Source: an uncultured Lachnospiraceae bacterium
GTDB taxonomy: Bacteria; Bacillota; Clostridia; Lachnospirales; Lachnospiraceae
DNA: 50,948 nucleotides
Reading direction: 5' to 3'
NCBI GenBank assembly: GCA_910588815.1
Contig: CAJUQY010000014.1
Span: forward strand, 1-50,948
Below the pieces are notes generated by a model. The model ran no database searches, was not told where the DNA came from, and saw only the letters and a list, made by a program, of their open reading frames with translations. Shown piece after piece: positions 23,639 to 32,612 of the stretch. Position numbers and translations under genes: made by a program. Every line of letters begins with the position of its first letter. Position 1 is the stretch's first letter.

Positions 23639-25234
23639 ATGGGAAATGTAAAGGACATGATCGCAGAGGGACGGACGGCTCTTGGAATGGAGCTTGGCTC
23701 CACCAGAATCAAGGCGGTTCTGATCGATGAGAAGTATGAAGTGGTCGCTTCCGGGAGCTATGACTGGGAAAATAAGCTGGAGAACGGGATATGGACTTAT
23801 TCTCTGGAGGAGGTCTGGAAAGGCGTCAGAGAAAGTTATCTGGCGCTGAAGGAAGACGTGAAAAAGCAGTACGGGGTAACGCTTACGGCTATCGGCTCCA
23901 TGGGCTTCAGCGCGATGATGCACGGATACCTGGCTTTTGACAGGGACGGAGAGCTTCTGGTGCCTTTCCGCACCTGGAGGAATACCATTACCGGTCAGGC
24001 GTCAGAGGAGCTTACAAAGCTGTTCCAGTATAACATTCCTCAAAGGTGGAGCATCGCTCATCTGTATCAGGCGGTTTTAAACGGAGAAGACCATCTTCCG
24101 AGGCTCGCCCATATGACGACTCTGGCCGGCTATGTCCACTGGAAGCTGACAGGCAGAAAGGTTCTTGGCGTGGGAGAGGCCTCCGGCATGTTTCCCATTG
24201 ACACGGAGACGAAACAGTTCAATGAGCGGATGATCGGTCAGTTTAATGAACGGATCGCAGAGAAAAAGTATCCCTGGACGCTTTCCGGGCTCCTTCCGGA
24301 GGTGCTCTCCGCCGGCGAGCCTGCCGGGACACTGACGGAGGAGGGCGCGAAGCTTCTGGATCCTTCCGGAGATCTGAAGGCGGGGATTCCCTTATGTCCG
24401 CCGGAGGGCGACGCGGGCACCGGCATGACGGCCACCAACAGCGTAAAGAAGCGGACGGGAAATGTTTCTGCCGGGACATCCGTCTTTGCCATGATCGTTC
24501 TGGAAAAGGAATTATCCAGGGTACACCCGGAGATCGACATGGTGACGACGCCTGACGGCAGCCTGGTGGGAATGGTGCACTGCAACAACTGTACTTCCGA
24601 TTTAAATGCCTGGGTAAATCTGTTTAAGGAATTTTCAGAGGCATTCGGCGTGAAGGCGGATATGAACCGGTTATTCGGCACCTTATACAATAAAGCGCTG
24701 GAGGGCGATGCAGACTGCGGCGGCCTTCTGGCTTACAATTATTTCTCCGGAGAGCATCTGACCGGATTTGAAGAGGGACGACCCCTGTTCGTCCGGACTC
24801 CCGATGCCAAATTCAACCTGGCCAATTTCATGCGGGTGCATCTGATGACCTCTTTAGGTGCTTTAAAGACCGGACTGGATCTCCTTTTCCGGGAGGAAGG
24901 CGTGCAGGCGGACGAGGTTTTGGGACACGGCGGCCTCTTTAAGACAAAGGGCGTCGGCCAGAAGCTTCTGGCGGCAGCCGTGAACGCACCTGTATCCGTG
25001 ATGGAAACGGCAGGGGAGGGCGGAGCCTGGGGGGCGGCTCTGCTGGCGGCTTATATGAAAGACAAAAATAAGGACGAGAGCCTTGGCAGCTACCTGGCAG
25101 AAAAGGTGTTCGCTGATGCAAAGGCCGTAAAGCTCTCGCCGGATCCGGAGGACGTAAAAGGGTTCGATGCCTTTATCCGCCGCTACGCCGGAGGGCTTGC
25201 CATTGAGCGGGCGGCTGTGGATAACCTGCGCTGA
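23639..25234 (+). CDS. FGGY carbohydrate kinase, probable L-ribulokinase
   Basis: The 531-residue protein has the FGGY two-lobed kinase layout: LGMELGSTRIKAVLID as the N-terminal phosphate loop, SMGFSAMMHGYLAFD, a sugar-site region, GDAGTGMTATNSVKKRTGNV, and the C-terminal adenosine motif LGHGGLFKTKGVGQKLLAAA. Its position directly after araA argues that it phosphorylates L-ribulose, although XylB-like xylulokinase activity cannot be excluded by sequence reading alone. ATG 23639 follows AAAGGAGAGGG. L-ribulose-5-phosphate 4-epimerase (araD), needed to finish the pathway, is not in this window. Confidence 0.82.
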   Translation: MGNVKDMIAEGRTALGMELGSTRIKAVLIDEKYEVVASGSYDWENKLENGIWTYSLEEVWKGVRESYLALKEDVKKQYGVTLTAIGSMGFSAMMHGYLAFDRDGELLVPFRTWRNTITGQASEELTKLFQYNIPQRWSIAHLYQAVLNGEDHLPRLAHMTTLAGYVHWKLTGRKVLGVGEASGMFPIDTETKQFNERMIGQFNERIAEKKYPWTLSGLLPEVLSAGEPAGTLTEEGAKLLDPSGDLKAGIPLCPPEGDAGTGMTATNSVKKRTGNVSAGTSVFAMIVLEKELSRVHPEIDMVTTPDGSLVGMVHCNNCTSDLNAWVNLFKEFSEAFGVKADMNRLFGTLYNKALEGDADCGGLLAYNYFSGEHLTGFEEGRPLFVRTPDAKFNLANFMRVHLMTSLGALKTGLDLLFREEGVQADEVLGHGGLFKTKGVGQKLLAAAVNAPVSVMETAGEGGAWGAALLAAYMKDKNKDESLGSYLAEKVFADAKAVKLSPDPEDVKGFDAFIRRYAGGLAIERAAVDNLR

Positions 25235-25269
25235 CAACCTGAGGGCGTTCTACAGTAAATTTTATTTGG

Positions 25270-25306
25270 TATACAGAAAGTCCGCTGCCGGCAGTCCTTC
25301 TGTATA
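25270..25306. promoter_or_regulatory. Perfect 9-bp inverted repeat, possible operator
   Basis: TATACAGAA at 25270-25278 and TTCTGTATA at 25298-25306 flank 19 bases containing CTGCCGGCAG. It has no T run, so it is not a typical terminator. It lies between the araA-kinase genes and the two-component system. Confidence 0.4.
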
Positions 25307-25318
25307 AGAAAGGATCGA

Positions 25319-25366
25319 AAGATGCCGCAGACCGAGTATTTAAATATGGGGGATGCGGCATTTTTT
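25319..25366 (+). terminator. Rho-independent terminator of the ara genes
   Basis: ATGCCGCA and TGCGGCAT flank a 25-base loop and are followed by TTTTTT. The remaining sequence to 25604 (about 240 bases) holds no gene I can support; it is the leader of the response-regulator gene. Confidence 0.75.
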
Positions 25367-25604
25367 GTGCGCAGGCCGCGTGACGAGTCCGTTTGGCCGG
25401 GTTATGTATATGTCTGAAAAGCCGGGAAGGAAATCGGTTCCTTCGAGGAGGAAACCGTTCAAAAGCCGCCGGTGCTTAGGGCGTTCAGAGCGGAACGCAA
25501 GAGGAAGTCTCTTATGTACCGCTGCGGGCTTTTGAGAGGGGAAGCGTGTTTCCGACTGAAAGAACCGATTCCCTTCCGTGATTTTTCAAAAATGGGGAGG
25601 GAAA

Positions 25605-27212
25605 ATGCTGAAAGTATTTTTGGTAGAGGACGAGATCATCATACGCGAAGGCATCAAAAACAACATTGACTGGGAGCGGGAGGGCTTTCTTTTTGCGGGA
25701 GAAGCCGGAGACGGAGAACTGGCGTATCCTCTGATCCAGAAAACGAAGCCGGATATTCTGATCACGGATATCCGGATGCCCTTTATGGACGGGCTGGAGC
25801 TCTGCCGCCTGGTGAGGCAGGAGATGCCGGAGATCAAATGTATTGTTTTAAGCGGGTATGATGAGTTTGAATACGCAAAAGAAGGGATTAATATCGGTAT
25901 TACGGATTATCTGGTGAAACCGGTTTCCGGCGCGCAGCTTCTGGAAGTGGTGAAAAAGGTAGGCCGCATGGTGGAGGAAGAGCGGCAGCAGAAGGAATTT
26001 TTAGAGACCTTTGAACGGGAGAGGCGGGAAAACGTGGAACTGGAAAAGCAGAAGTTTTTCCGGCGGCTGGTATCGGGGAGCCGGACGGTCTCTTCTCTGC
26101 TGAAAGAGGGACGGGAGCTTGGAATGGATCTGGCCGCCAACCGTTACCGGATCGTCCTGTTCCAGATTTTTGCCGGAGGTGAAACGGAAGGATATTCAGA
26201 GGCACAGAATGAAGCCGGGCGGGCCGTGGAAGAGATGGCGGAAAAAATGCCGGAGGTTCTGAGTGTGGAGCTTGGCCTGGAGGGCTGGGCCTTTATCCTG
26301 AAAGAAATCGGTGAAAGATCTCTGGAGCAGATACTTTTTGAGTTTTTGGAAAAGCTTAGAAAAACTGTGGAGACTGCTGACTCCAATCTGGAATACTTCG
26401 GAGGCGTGGGAAAGGAGACGGAGCGGATCAGCGAGCTTGGAAAATGCTTTGAAGAGGCGAACAGCGCCTTTGCCTACCGGTATTTAAAAAAGAGAAACCG
26501 GATTATCTTGAGCGGGGAAGAACCCATGGGGAATGACGAAGAGATGGAATTTGGCTCTTTAAATGCGGGAGGTCTGGACAGGAGGGCCATCGAGCAATTT
26601 TTGAAAACAGGACTGAAAAGCCAGACGGAAGATTTCTTAAATGATTATTTTCGGAGCTTCGGCAAAAATGTTCAGTCGCTTCTGTTCCGTCAGTATGTGA
26701 CCATGGACATGTATTTTGCGGCGGTGGCTATGACGGAACAGCTTGGCTATGATCCCGGGGAACTGGCGGCGCGGTGCGGCAATGTACAGGACATGTCGTC
26801 GGTTTTTGCGACGGTCGCACAGGCTAAAGGATATCTGAACAAGGTACTGGAAGCGGCGATTTCCATGCGGGAGGAATCCTCACAGACCACCTATCATTCC
26901 CTGCTGGAGAAAGCCAGAGCCTATATTGAGAAAAATTATGACAATGAGGGGATCTCCCTCAATACGGTGGCGGCCAGCGTAAATTTAAGCCCCAACCATT
27001 TCAGCACGATCTTCAGCCAGGAAACGGGGCAGACATTTATTGAGTTTTTGACATCTGTACGGATGGATAAGGCAAAGGAACTGCTTCGGGGAACGGCGCT
27101 TAAAACGGCGGAGGTCGCCTTTTCCGTGGGTTACAAGGATCCTCATTATTTCAGCTATATCTTCAAAAAAACACAGGGATGTACTCCGAGGGAGTTCCGT
27201 TCCGGAGAATAG
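25605..27212 (+). CDS. YesN-type response regulator with AraC DNA-binding domain
   Basis: The 535-residue protein starts at ATG 25605 behind GGGGAGGG. Residues 1-125 are a receiver with the acidic pair in VEDE, the phospho-acceptor Asp55 in ITDIRMP and Lys105 in DYLVKPV. A long middle region (about 130-420) is poorly conserved and includes a coiled stretch. The last 100 residues form an AraC double helix-turn-helix (SLNTVAASVNLSPNHFSTIF, AEVAFSVGYKDPHYFSYIFK). Such regulators pair with YesM-type kinases and switch on sugar transport genes. The kinase gene starts 9 bases downstream, and a likely target promoter lies just after it. Confidence 0.94.
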   Translation: MLKVFLVEDEIIIREGIKNNIDWEREGFLFAGEAGDGELAYPLIQKTKPDILITDIRMPFMDGLELCRLVRQEMPEIKCIVLSGYDEFEYAKEGINIGITDYLVKPVSGAQLLEVVKKVGRMVEEERQQKEFLETFERERRENVELEKQKFFRRLVSGSRTVSSLLKEGRELGMDLAANRYRIVLFQIFAGGETEGYSEAQNEAGRAVEEMAEKMPEVLSVELGLEGWAFILKEIGERSLEQILFEFLEKLRKTVETADSNLEYFGGVGKETERISELGKCFEEANSAFAYRYLKKRNRIILSGEEPMGNDEEMEFGSLNAGGLDRRAIEQFLKTGLKSQTEDFLNDYFRSFGKNVQSLLFRQYVTMDMYFAAVAMTEQLGYDPGELAARCGNVQDMSSVFATVAQAKGYLNKVLEAAISMREESSQTTYHSLLEKARAYIEKNYDNEGISLNTVAASVNLSPNHFSTIFSQETGQTFIEFLTSVRMDKAKELLRGTALKTAEVAFSVGYKDPHYFSYIFKKTQGCTPREFRSGE

Positions 27213-27221
27213 GGAGGCGGT

Positions 27222-28667
27222 ATGTGGAAAAAAGGATCGACCCTGAAAAAACGTCTGAATACGCTTCTCCTGGTGTGCCTGATCCCTCTGGCGGCCCTGC
27301 TTCTTTATATGCTGATTATGGTGGACCGGTTTTCCGGACGCTACGACGTGATCGTGGAAAAGATCACGAAGGCCAACGCCTACAACATCGAATTTAAAGA
27401 AGACATGGATTACCTGATGTATATCATCGTAGTCAATGCGGAGCGGGCGGGGGAACTGGTGGATACGGAAGAGCCTCATCTGCTGATTGAGGATGCCAGA
27501 AGAGTGTTCCGGAGTCTTTATGAAACAGCCGATGAGGAATATGCGAAAAACCGGCTGAACGGGATCTTAAAAAGCTTAAATACCCTGGAGGACCGGGTAG
27601 AGGAGATCGAGGCGGACGCCCTGGTGAGCGGCTCCTATGACCGCAATATGGAACGTCTGGATCTCAATATCCGGATCCTGACAGAGCTTATCCAAGAGCA
27701 GATACAGAAATATATTTATTATGAGACTACTAACCTGGAAAGCCTGCGGGAAGGGATCCGGACCGACGTGGACCGGGCGATCCGCACGGTCGGTATCGGA
27801 TATGTGCTGATCCTGGCGGGGGCGCTTCTGATCAGCCGCAGGATCATGACCAATATCACGGAGCCGATCCGAAAGCTCTGTGAAATGGCCGGCCAGGCCG
27901 GGCAGGGCGATTTTGCCGTCCGCGCCCAGGAAGGGAGCGACGATGAGTTGGACGTCCTCAACACCAGCTTCAACCATATGGTGGAAGAAGTGGGGAAACT
28001 GGTGGAGGATATCCGGATCGAGCAGTTAAACCTGCGGGCTACGGAACTTAAGCTTCTGCAGGCTCAGATCAATCCTCATTTTCTGTATAATACGCTGGAT
28101 ACGATTATCTGGCTGGCGGAGGCGGGAGACAGCAAACAGGTGGTAACCTTGGTTTCCTCCTTGTCGGATTTTTTCCGGACCACCTTGAGCAAAGGACGGG
28201 ATTATATCACGGTACGGGAGGAAGAAGCCCATGTCCGGAGCTATTTAAAGATCCAGCAGTTCCGTTACCGGGATATCCTGGAATATGAGATACGGATCCC
28301 GGAGGAGCTTTACCAGTACCGGATTCTGAAGCTGACCCTGCAGCCGCTGGTGGAAAATGCTCTTTATCATGGGATCAAGAATAAGCGGGGCATGGGAAGG
28401 ATTCGGGTGACCGGAGAGCATAAAGAAGATCGTCTTGTCTTTTGCGTGTGGGATAACGGCAAAGGAATGGATGAGGCAGAGCTTGCAAGAGCGAGAAAAT
28501 TGATAAAAGGCGGACAGAGCGGAGAGGACGGGCCCTCCGGCTTCGGTCTTTTTAATGTGGCCCAGCGTATTTATCTGAATTACGGCGCCGAGTACGGTCT
28601 TTTTGTAAACAGTGAGGAGGGAGAGTGGACGGAATTTTCTGTGGAAATTCCCGTCGTAAAAAATTGA
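27222..28667 (+). CDS. YesM-type sensor histidine kinase
   Basis: The 481-residue membrane kinase begins at ATG 27222 behind GGGAGGCGGT. TM1 is near residues 14-33, a sensor region of about 155 residues follows, TM2 is near 188-207, then a HAMP domain. The His-kinase segment LLQAQINPHFLYNTLDTIIW places the phospho-accepting His at residue 286, and the ATPase domain has LQPLVENALYHGI and VWDNGKGM with GFGLFNV. The layout is the LytS/YesM group. It probably senses sugar directly or through one of the binding proteins encoded downstream. Confidence 0.94.
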   Translation: MWKKGSTLKKRLNTLLLVCLIPLAALLLYMLIMVDRFSGRYDVIVEKITKANAYNIEFKEDMDYLMYIIVVNAERAGELVDTEEPHLLIEDARRVFRSLYETADEEYAKNRLNGILKSLNTLEDRVEEIEADALVSGSYDRNMERLDLNIRILTELIQEQIQKYIYYETTNLESLREGIRTDVDRAIRTVGIGYVLILAGALLISRRIMTNITEPIRKLCEMAGQAGQGDFAVRAQEGSDDELDVLNTSFNHMVEEVGKLVEDIRIEQLNLRATELKLLQAQINPHFLYNTLDTIIWLAEAGDSKQVVTLVSSLSDFFRTTLSKGRDYITVREEEAHVRSYLKIQQFRYRDILEYEIRIPEELYQYRILKLTLQPLVENALYHGIKNKRGMGRIRVTGEHKEDRLVFCVWDNGKGMDEAELARARKLIKGGQSGEDGPSGFGLFNVAQRIYLNYGAEYGLFVNSEEGEWTEFSVEIPVVKN

Positions 28668-28673
28668 ACCTTT

Positions 28674-28733
28674 TTCATAAAAAAATCAACTTTTCCCTGA
28701 AATTTTTGTCAGATTCATAAAAAAACCAACTTT
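28674..28733 (+). promoter_or_regulatory. Tandem 20-bp direct repeats, probable YesN operator
   Basis: TTCATAAAAAAATCAACTTT at 28674-28693 recurs as TTCATAAAAAAACCAACTTT at 28714-28733. There is one mismatch in 20, and the start-to-start distance is 40 bp, close to four helical turns. Paired direct repeats upstream of a weak promoter are typical of AraC-family activators. A candidate -10 TAGAAT is at 28774-28779 with a poor -35 (TATCTA, 28751-28756). Confidence 0.65.
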
Positions 28734-28835
28734 CTTCCGAAGGATGTCCGTATCTATTTTTTTCTTCCCGGGTTAGAATGATATCACAACAGTCGGCGAG
28801 AACCGGCAAAAATACTATGAGGGAGGAATTACAAA

Positions 28836-29906
28836 ATGAGAAAGAAATTTGTTGGTTTCCTGTTATGTGCGGCAATGACAGCCGTACTTCTGGCAGGCTG
28901 CGGAGGAGGTTCCGATACAAAGAAAGAGACGGATGCTCCTGCGGCGGCAACAGAAGGAACTAAAGCGGACGAAGGCACCAAGGCGGCTGACGGAGAGACT
29001 CAGGCTGCGGCGCCGGCGGCTTCCGGCGAGATGATCAAGATCGGCATCATCAACAACGACACCAGCGAGTCCGGTTACCGTGTGGCCAATGACAGAGACC
29101 TTCGGGAACATTTCACGGAAGAGAACGGTTATGAAGCGACCTTCGCATACGGCAAGACCAACGACGAGCAGGTTGCTGCCGCCAACAAGATGATCCAGGA
29201 CGGCGTAGATTATCTGGCCATTGCGGCTGCGAACACTTCCGGCTGGGACAGCGTGCTGCAGGATGCAAAGGATGCCGGTATCCGTGTGATCCTTTATGAC
29301 CGTGTCATCGATGCAGACGAGAGTTTCTACGCAGCTTCCATCGTTTCCGATATGGCGAAGGAAGGCGAGACTGCCGCAAACTGGCTGAAGGATCAGAAGC
29401 TGGACGCTTACAACATCATTCACCTTCAGGGCCAGATGGGTTCCGCAGCGCAGGTGGGCCGCAGCGAAGCGCTCATCAATATGGCAGATGCGGAAGGCTG
29501 GAACATTGTGACTCAGCAGTGCGCAGACTGGAACGCGGAGACGGCACAGCAGATCGTACAGTCCGTGATTGATTCCGGAAAAGATTTCAACGTAATCTAT
29601 GCGGAGAACGACAACATGGCAGACGGGGCCGTGAAGGCTCTTGACAAAGCCGGCATCAAGCACGGCGTAGGCGAAAAGGTTGTGATCATGGGCTTTGACT
29701 GCAATACCTTTGCGCTGGAGAACGTCATGAACGGAACCTGGAACTACGACGGACAGTGCAACCCTTATCAGGCGGAGATGATAGATGAAGTCATCAAGAC
29801 CCTTGAGAGCGGCAGCGAGCCTGCGGAGAAGACCATCATCATGGAAGAAGCAGGTTTTGATCAGAGCAATGTCACCCAGGAAGTAATTGACAAGTTCGGA
29901 ATCTGA
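28836..29906 (+). CDS. Sugar ABC transporter substrate-binding lipoprotein
   Basis: The 356-residue protein starts at ATG 28836 behind GAGGGAGG. The signal peptide ends in the lipobox LLAGC, so Cys22 is lipidated. An Ala/Thr-rich linker (about 25-60) leads to a type 1 periplasmic-binding fold of the ribose/galactofuranose class: IKIGIINNDTSESGYRVAND, ADWNAETAQQIVQS, VIYAENDNMADGAVKAL. It resembles YtfQ but less than the second binding protein of this operon does. A hairpin terminator after the gene probably gives extra expression relative to the transporter genes. It is the first gene after the direct-repeat operator. Confidence 0.92.
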   Translation: MRKKFVGFLLCAAMTAVLLAGCGGGSDTKKETDAPAAATEGTKADEGTKAADGETQAAAPAASGEMIKIGIINNDTSESGYRVANDRDLREHFTEENGYEATFAYGKTNDEQVAAANKMIQDGVDYLAIAAANTSGWDSVLQDAKDAGIRVILYDRVIDADESFYAASIVSDMAKEGETAANWLKDQKLDAYNIIHLQGQMGSAAQVGRSEALINMADAEGWNIVTQQCADWNAETAQQIVQSVIDSGKDFNVIYAENDNMADGAVKALDKAGIKHGVGEKVVIMGFDCNTFALENVMNGTWNYDGQCNPYQAEMIDEVIKTLESGSEPAEKTIIMEEAGFDQSNVTQEVIDKFGI

Positions 29907-29931
29907 TTGAAATAAAAGGTACCTGGGAAGG

Positions 29932-29977
29932 ACGCGGCGCGGTGAGGCAGAACGAAATGGACCACGCCGCGTTTTTC
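29932..29977 (+). terminator. Attenuating terminator between binding protein and transporter
   Basis: ACGCGGCG at 29932-29939 pairs with CGCCGCGT at 29965-29972 and is followed by TTTTT. It likely allows only partial read-through into the ATPase gene. Confidence 0.7.
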
Positions 29978-30011
29978 TGCAAAGATGTTTTTTTTAGGAG
30001 GTGAGCGTTAA

Positions 30012-31520
30012 GTGGAAGAAAATACGGTATTAAAAATGCGGAATATCCATAAAAGCTTTCCCGGGGTACGCGCTCTTCAGGGAGTGGACTTTACGCTTCG
30101 TCGCAGTGAAGTCCATGCGTTAATGGGGGAGAACGGCGCCGGGAAATCAACGCTGATTAAGGTGCTGACCGGTGTATACGGCAAGGATGAAGGACAGATC
30201 AGCCTGGATGGGAAAGAAGTGGCGATCCATTCGCCGCAGGATGCCCAGAAATCAGGCATCAGCACGGTGTATCAGGAGATCACCCTATGCCCCAACCTTT
30301 CCGTGGCGGAAAATATGTACATAGGCCGGGGGACCGGCGTCGGAAGGAACTGGAAGAAAATGAACGCCGACGCGGATAGGCTCCTCACATCACTTGGAAT
30401 TCCCGCAAGGGGGAACCAGCAGCTTTCCAGCTGTTCCCTGGCAGTGCAGCAGATGGTAGCCATCGCCCGGGCGGTGGATACGGACTGCAAGGTGCTGATC
30501 TTGGATGAGCCGACCTCTTCCTTAGATGAGCAGGAAGTGGAGAAGCTGTTTAAGCTGATGCGGGATCTGAAGGAGAAGGGCGTGGGGATCATCTTCGTTA
30601 CCCATTTCCTGGATCAGGTCTATGAGATCTGTGACCGGATCACGGTCATGAGAGACGGGCAGTTAGTGGGAGAATTTGTGACGGAAGAGCTTCCGAGGGT
30701 GGAGCTCGTTTCCAAAATGCTCGGAAAAGAGCTTGACGATCTTTCAGATATCCAGGGCGAGTATTCGACTTATGAGGCGAAGGAGGGCGAGGCTCCCGTA
30801 TTCGAGGCGGAAGGCCTTTACAGTGACGCAGGGATCAAGCCTTTTGACTTCCATATCAAGAAGGGCGAGGTCAACGGCTTTACCGGGCTTCTTGGCTCCG
30901 GAAGAAGCGAGAGCGTCCGCGCGATCTTCGGGGCGGACCGGGTTCTCGGCGGAAAAGTAAAGGTGAACGGAAAACAGGTGAAGATCGCGAAGCCCATCGA
31001 CGCCATGAAAAACGGGATCGCCTACCTGCCGGAGGACAGAAAGAGAGACGGCATCGTGGGAGATCTGTCTGTCCGGGATAATATCATTCTGGCCAATCAG
31101 GTATTAAAGGGGTTCTTAAAACCTTATAAGAAATCCGAGGCTTATGAGATCGCCGATGAGTATATTAAGCTTTTGAGCATTAAGACGGCATCTGCAGACA
31201 CGCCCATAAAGTCCTTATCCGGCGGCAATCAGCAGAAGGTGATCTTGGCCCGTTGGCTTCTTACCCACCCGGAATACCTGATCCTGGATGAGCCGACCAG
31301 AGGAATCGACGTGGGAACGAAGGTGGATATCCAGAAGCTGGTGCTCAAGCTTGCGTCCGAGGGAATGAGCGTGACATTCATCTCCTCTGAGCTGGACGAG
31401 ATGTTGAGGACCTGCTCCAGACTGCTTGTCATGAGGGACAGTAAAATGGTAGGAGAGCTTTCCGGAGATGAACTGAAACAGAGTGTGGTCATGAATACCA
31501 TTGCCGGAGGTGACAGATAA
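30012..31520 (+). CDS. ytfR: Sugar ABC transporter ATP-binding protein (duplicated)
   Basis: The 502-residue protein has two ABC domains in tandem, as in RbsA, MglA and YtfR. The start is GTG 30012 behind AGGAGG. Domain 1 has Walker A GENGAGKST, a signature-region sequence LSSCSLAVQQMVAIARA and Walker B VLILDEPTSS. Domain 2 has a degenerate Walker A (GLLGSGRSE), the signature LSGGNQQKV and LILDEPTRGID, the usual asymmetry of this family. It powers uptake of a monosaccharide with the two permeases that follow. The symbol follows the closest family I recognise; the substrate is not proven. Confidence 0.92.
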   Translation: MEENTVLKMRNIHKSFPGVRALQGVDFTLRRSEVHALMGENGAGKSTLIKVLTGVYGKDEGQISLDGKEVAIHSPQDAQKSGISTVYQEITLCPNLSVAENMYIGRGTGVGRNWKKMNADADRLLTSLGIPARGNQQLSSCSLAVQQMVAIARAVDTDCKVLILDEPTSSLDEQEVEKLFKLMRDLKEKGVGIIFVTHFLDQVYEICDRITVMRDGQLVGEFVTEELPRVELVSKMLGKELDDLSDIQGEYSTYEAKEGEAPVFEAEGLYSDAGIKPFDFHIKKGEVNGFTGLLGSGRSESVRAIFGADRVLGGKVKVNGKQVKIAKPIDAMKNGIAYLPEDRKRDGIVGDLSVRDNIILANQVLKGFLKPYKKSEAYEIADEYIKLLSIKTASADTPIKSLSGGNQQKVILARWLLTHPEYLILDEPTRGIDVGTKVDIQKLVLKLASEGMSVTFISSELDEMLRTCSRLLVMRDSKMVGELSGDELKQSVVMNTIAGGDR

Positions 31521-31522
31521 CG

Positions 31523-32611
31523 ATGGGTACGAATACAGTGAAAAAATCCAATGAGGGGAGCCTGCTGATGAGAATAACCAGGAACCAGCTGTTCATTCCC
31601 CTGGCCGCCCTTGTGCTTTTGCTTTTGTTTAACCTGATCCTGGATCCTTCTTCCTTCCGGATCACAATGGACCATAACAGCGCGGGAAACCCGGTGCTTT
31701 CCGGCTTCCTGATCAATATTCTGGATAACGGATCTGAGCTTGCGATTCTGGCTATCGGCATGACCCTGGTGACGGCCGCTTCCGGAGGACAGGATATCAG
31801 CGTGGGCGCGGCCATTGCCATCAGCGGCAGTGTGCTTCTTCGGGTGCTCTGCGGCTCCAACACCCGTCCGGATACCCTTCAGGCGCCCATTATCGTGGCA
31901 TTTCTGGTGGCATGCGTGGTAGCCATGCTGTTTGGAGCTTTCAACGGTGTTTTAGTAGCGGTATTTAAGATCCAGCCCATGGTGGCGACGCTGATCCTCT
32001 ATACGGCGGGCCGTTCCATTGCCTCCTGGGTCAACAACAATGAGCTTCCCATCATCGGTGAGCCCTCCTTCGGCTACTTCGGGAATTTCATTCCGGGGAT
32101 CCCGATCCCCACGCCGGTATTTATCGCCATTGCCTGTATGATCTTAATCTGGCTGGTGCTTAAATTCACAAACCTTAGGCTGTATACCCAGTCTGTCGGC
32201 ATCAATGAGAATTCTTCCAGATTAAACGGCCTGAATCCGACATTTATCAAGATCCTGGCTTTTGTGATCCTGGGGCTTTGTGTGGGCGTGACCGGACTGA
32301 TCAAGGTCAGCCGTCTTTCTACCATCAACTATGGCGTTATAGCCAAGGATATCGAGATGGACGCGATCCTGGCGGTCGCCCTTGGCGGAAATGCCCTCAG
32401 CGGCGGCAAATTCAACATGGCCGCTTCTGTTGTGGGCGCCTATGTGATCCAGTGCCTGACAACAACTCTTTACAAATTTAATGTCCGTTCCGACGCGCTT
32501 CCGGCTTACAAGGCCGTGGTGGTCATTCTGCTGGTTGTATTAAGCGCGCCGATCGTGAGAGAGAAGCTTTCCGCCCTTACGTCGAAGGCCGGAAGAAAGG
32601 AGGCTGCTTAA
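31523..32611 (+). CDS. ytfT: Sugar ABC transporter permease, YtfT-like
   Basis: The 362-residue protein starts at ATG 31523, two bases after the ATPase stop. It has about eight to ten hydrophobic segments of the RbsC/YtfT class, with GGQDISVGAAIAISG and VALGGNALSGGKFNMAASVV as the conserved cytoplasmic coupling segments. A later start at codon 16 (MRITRNQ) is possible. It is one of two different permeases in the operon, an arrangement known from ytfT-yjfF of E. coli, where the pair transports furanose-form sugars. Confidence 0.9.
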   Translation: MGTNTVKKSNEGSLLMRITRNQLFIPLAALVLLLLFNLILDPSSFRITMDHNSAGNPVLSGFLINILDNGSELAILAIGMTLVTAASGGQDISVGAAIAISGSVLLRVLCGSNTRPDTLQAPIIVAFLVACVVAMLFGAFNGVLVAVFKIQPMVATLILYTAGRSIASWVNNNELPIIGEPSFGYFGNFIPGIPIPTPVFIAIACMILIWLVLKFTNLRLYTQSVGINENSSRLNGLNPTFIKILAFVILGLCVGVTGLIKVSRLSTINYGVIAKDIEMDAILAVALGGNALSGGKFNMAASVVGAYVIQCLTTTLYKFNVRSDALPAYKAVVVILLVVLSAPIVREKLSALTSKAGRKEAA

Positions 32612-32612
32612 T

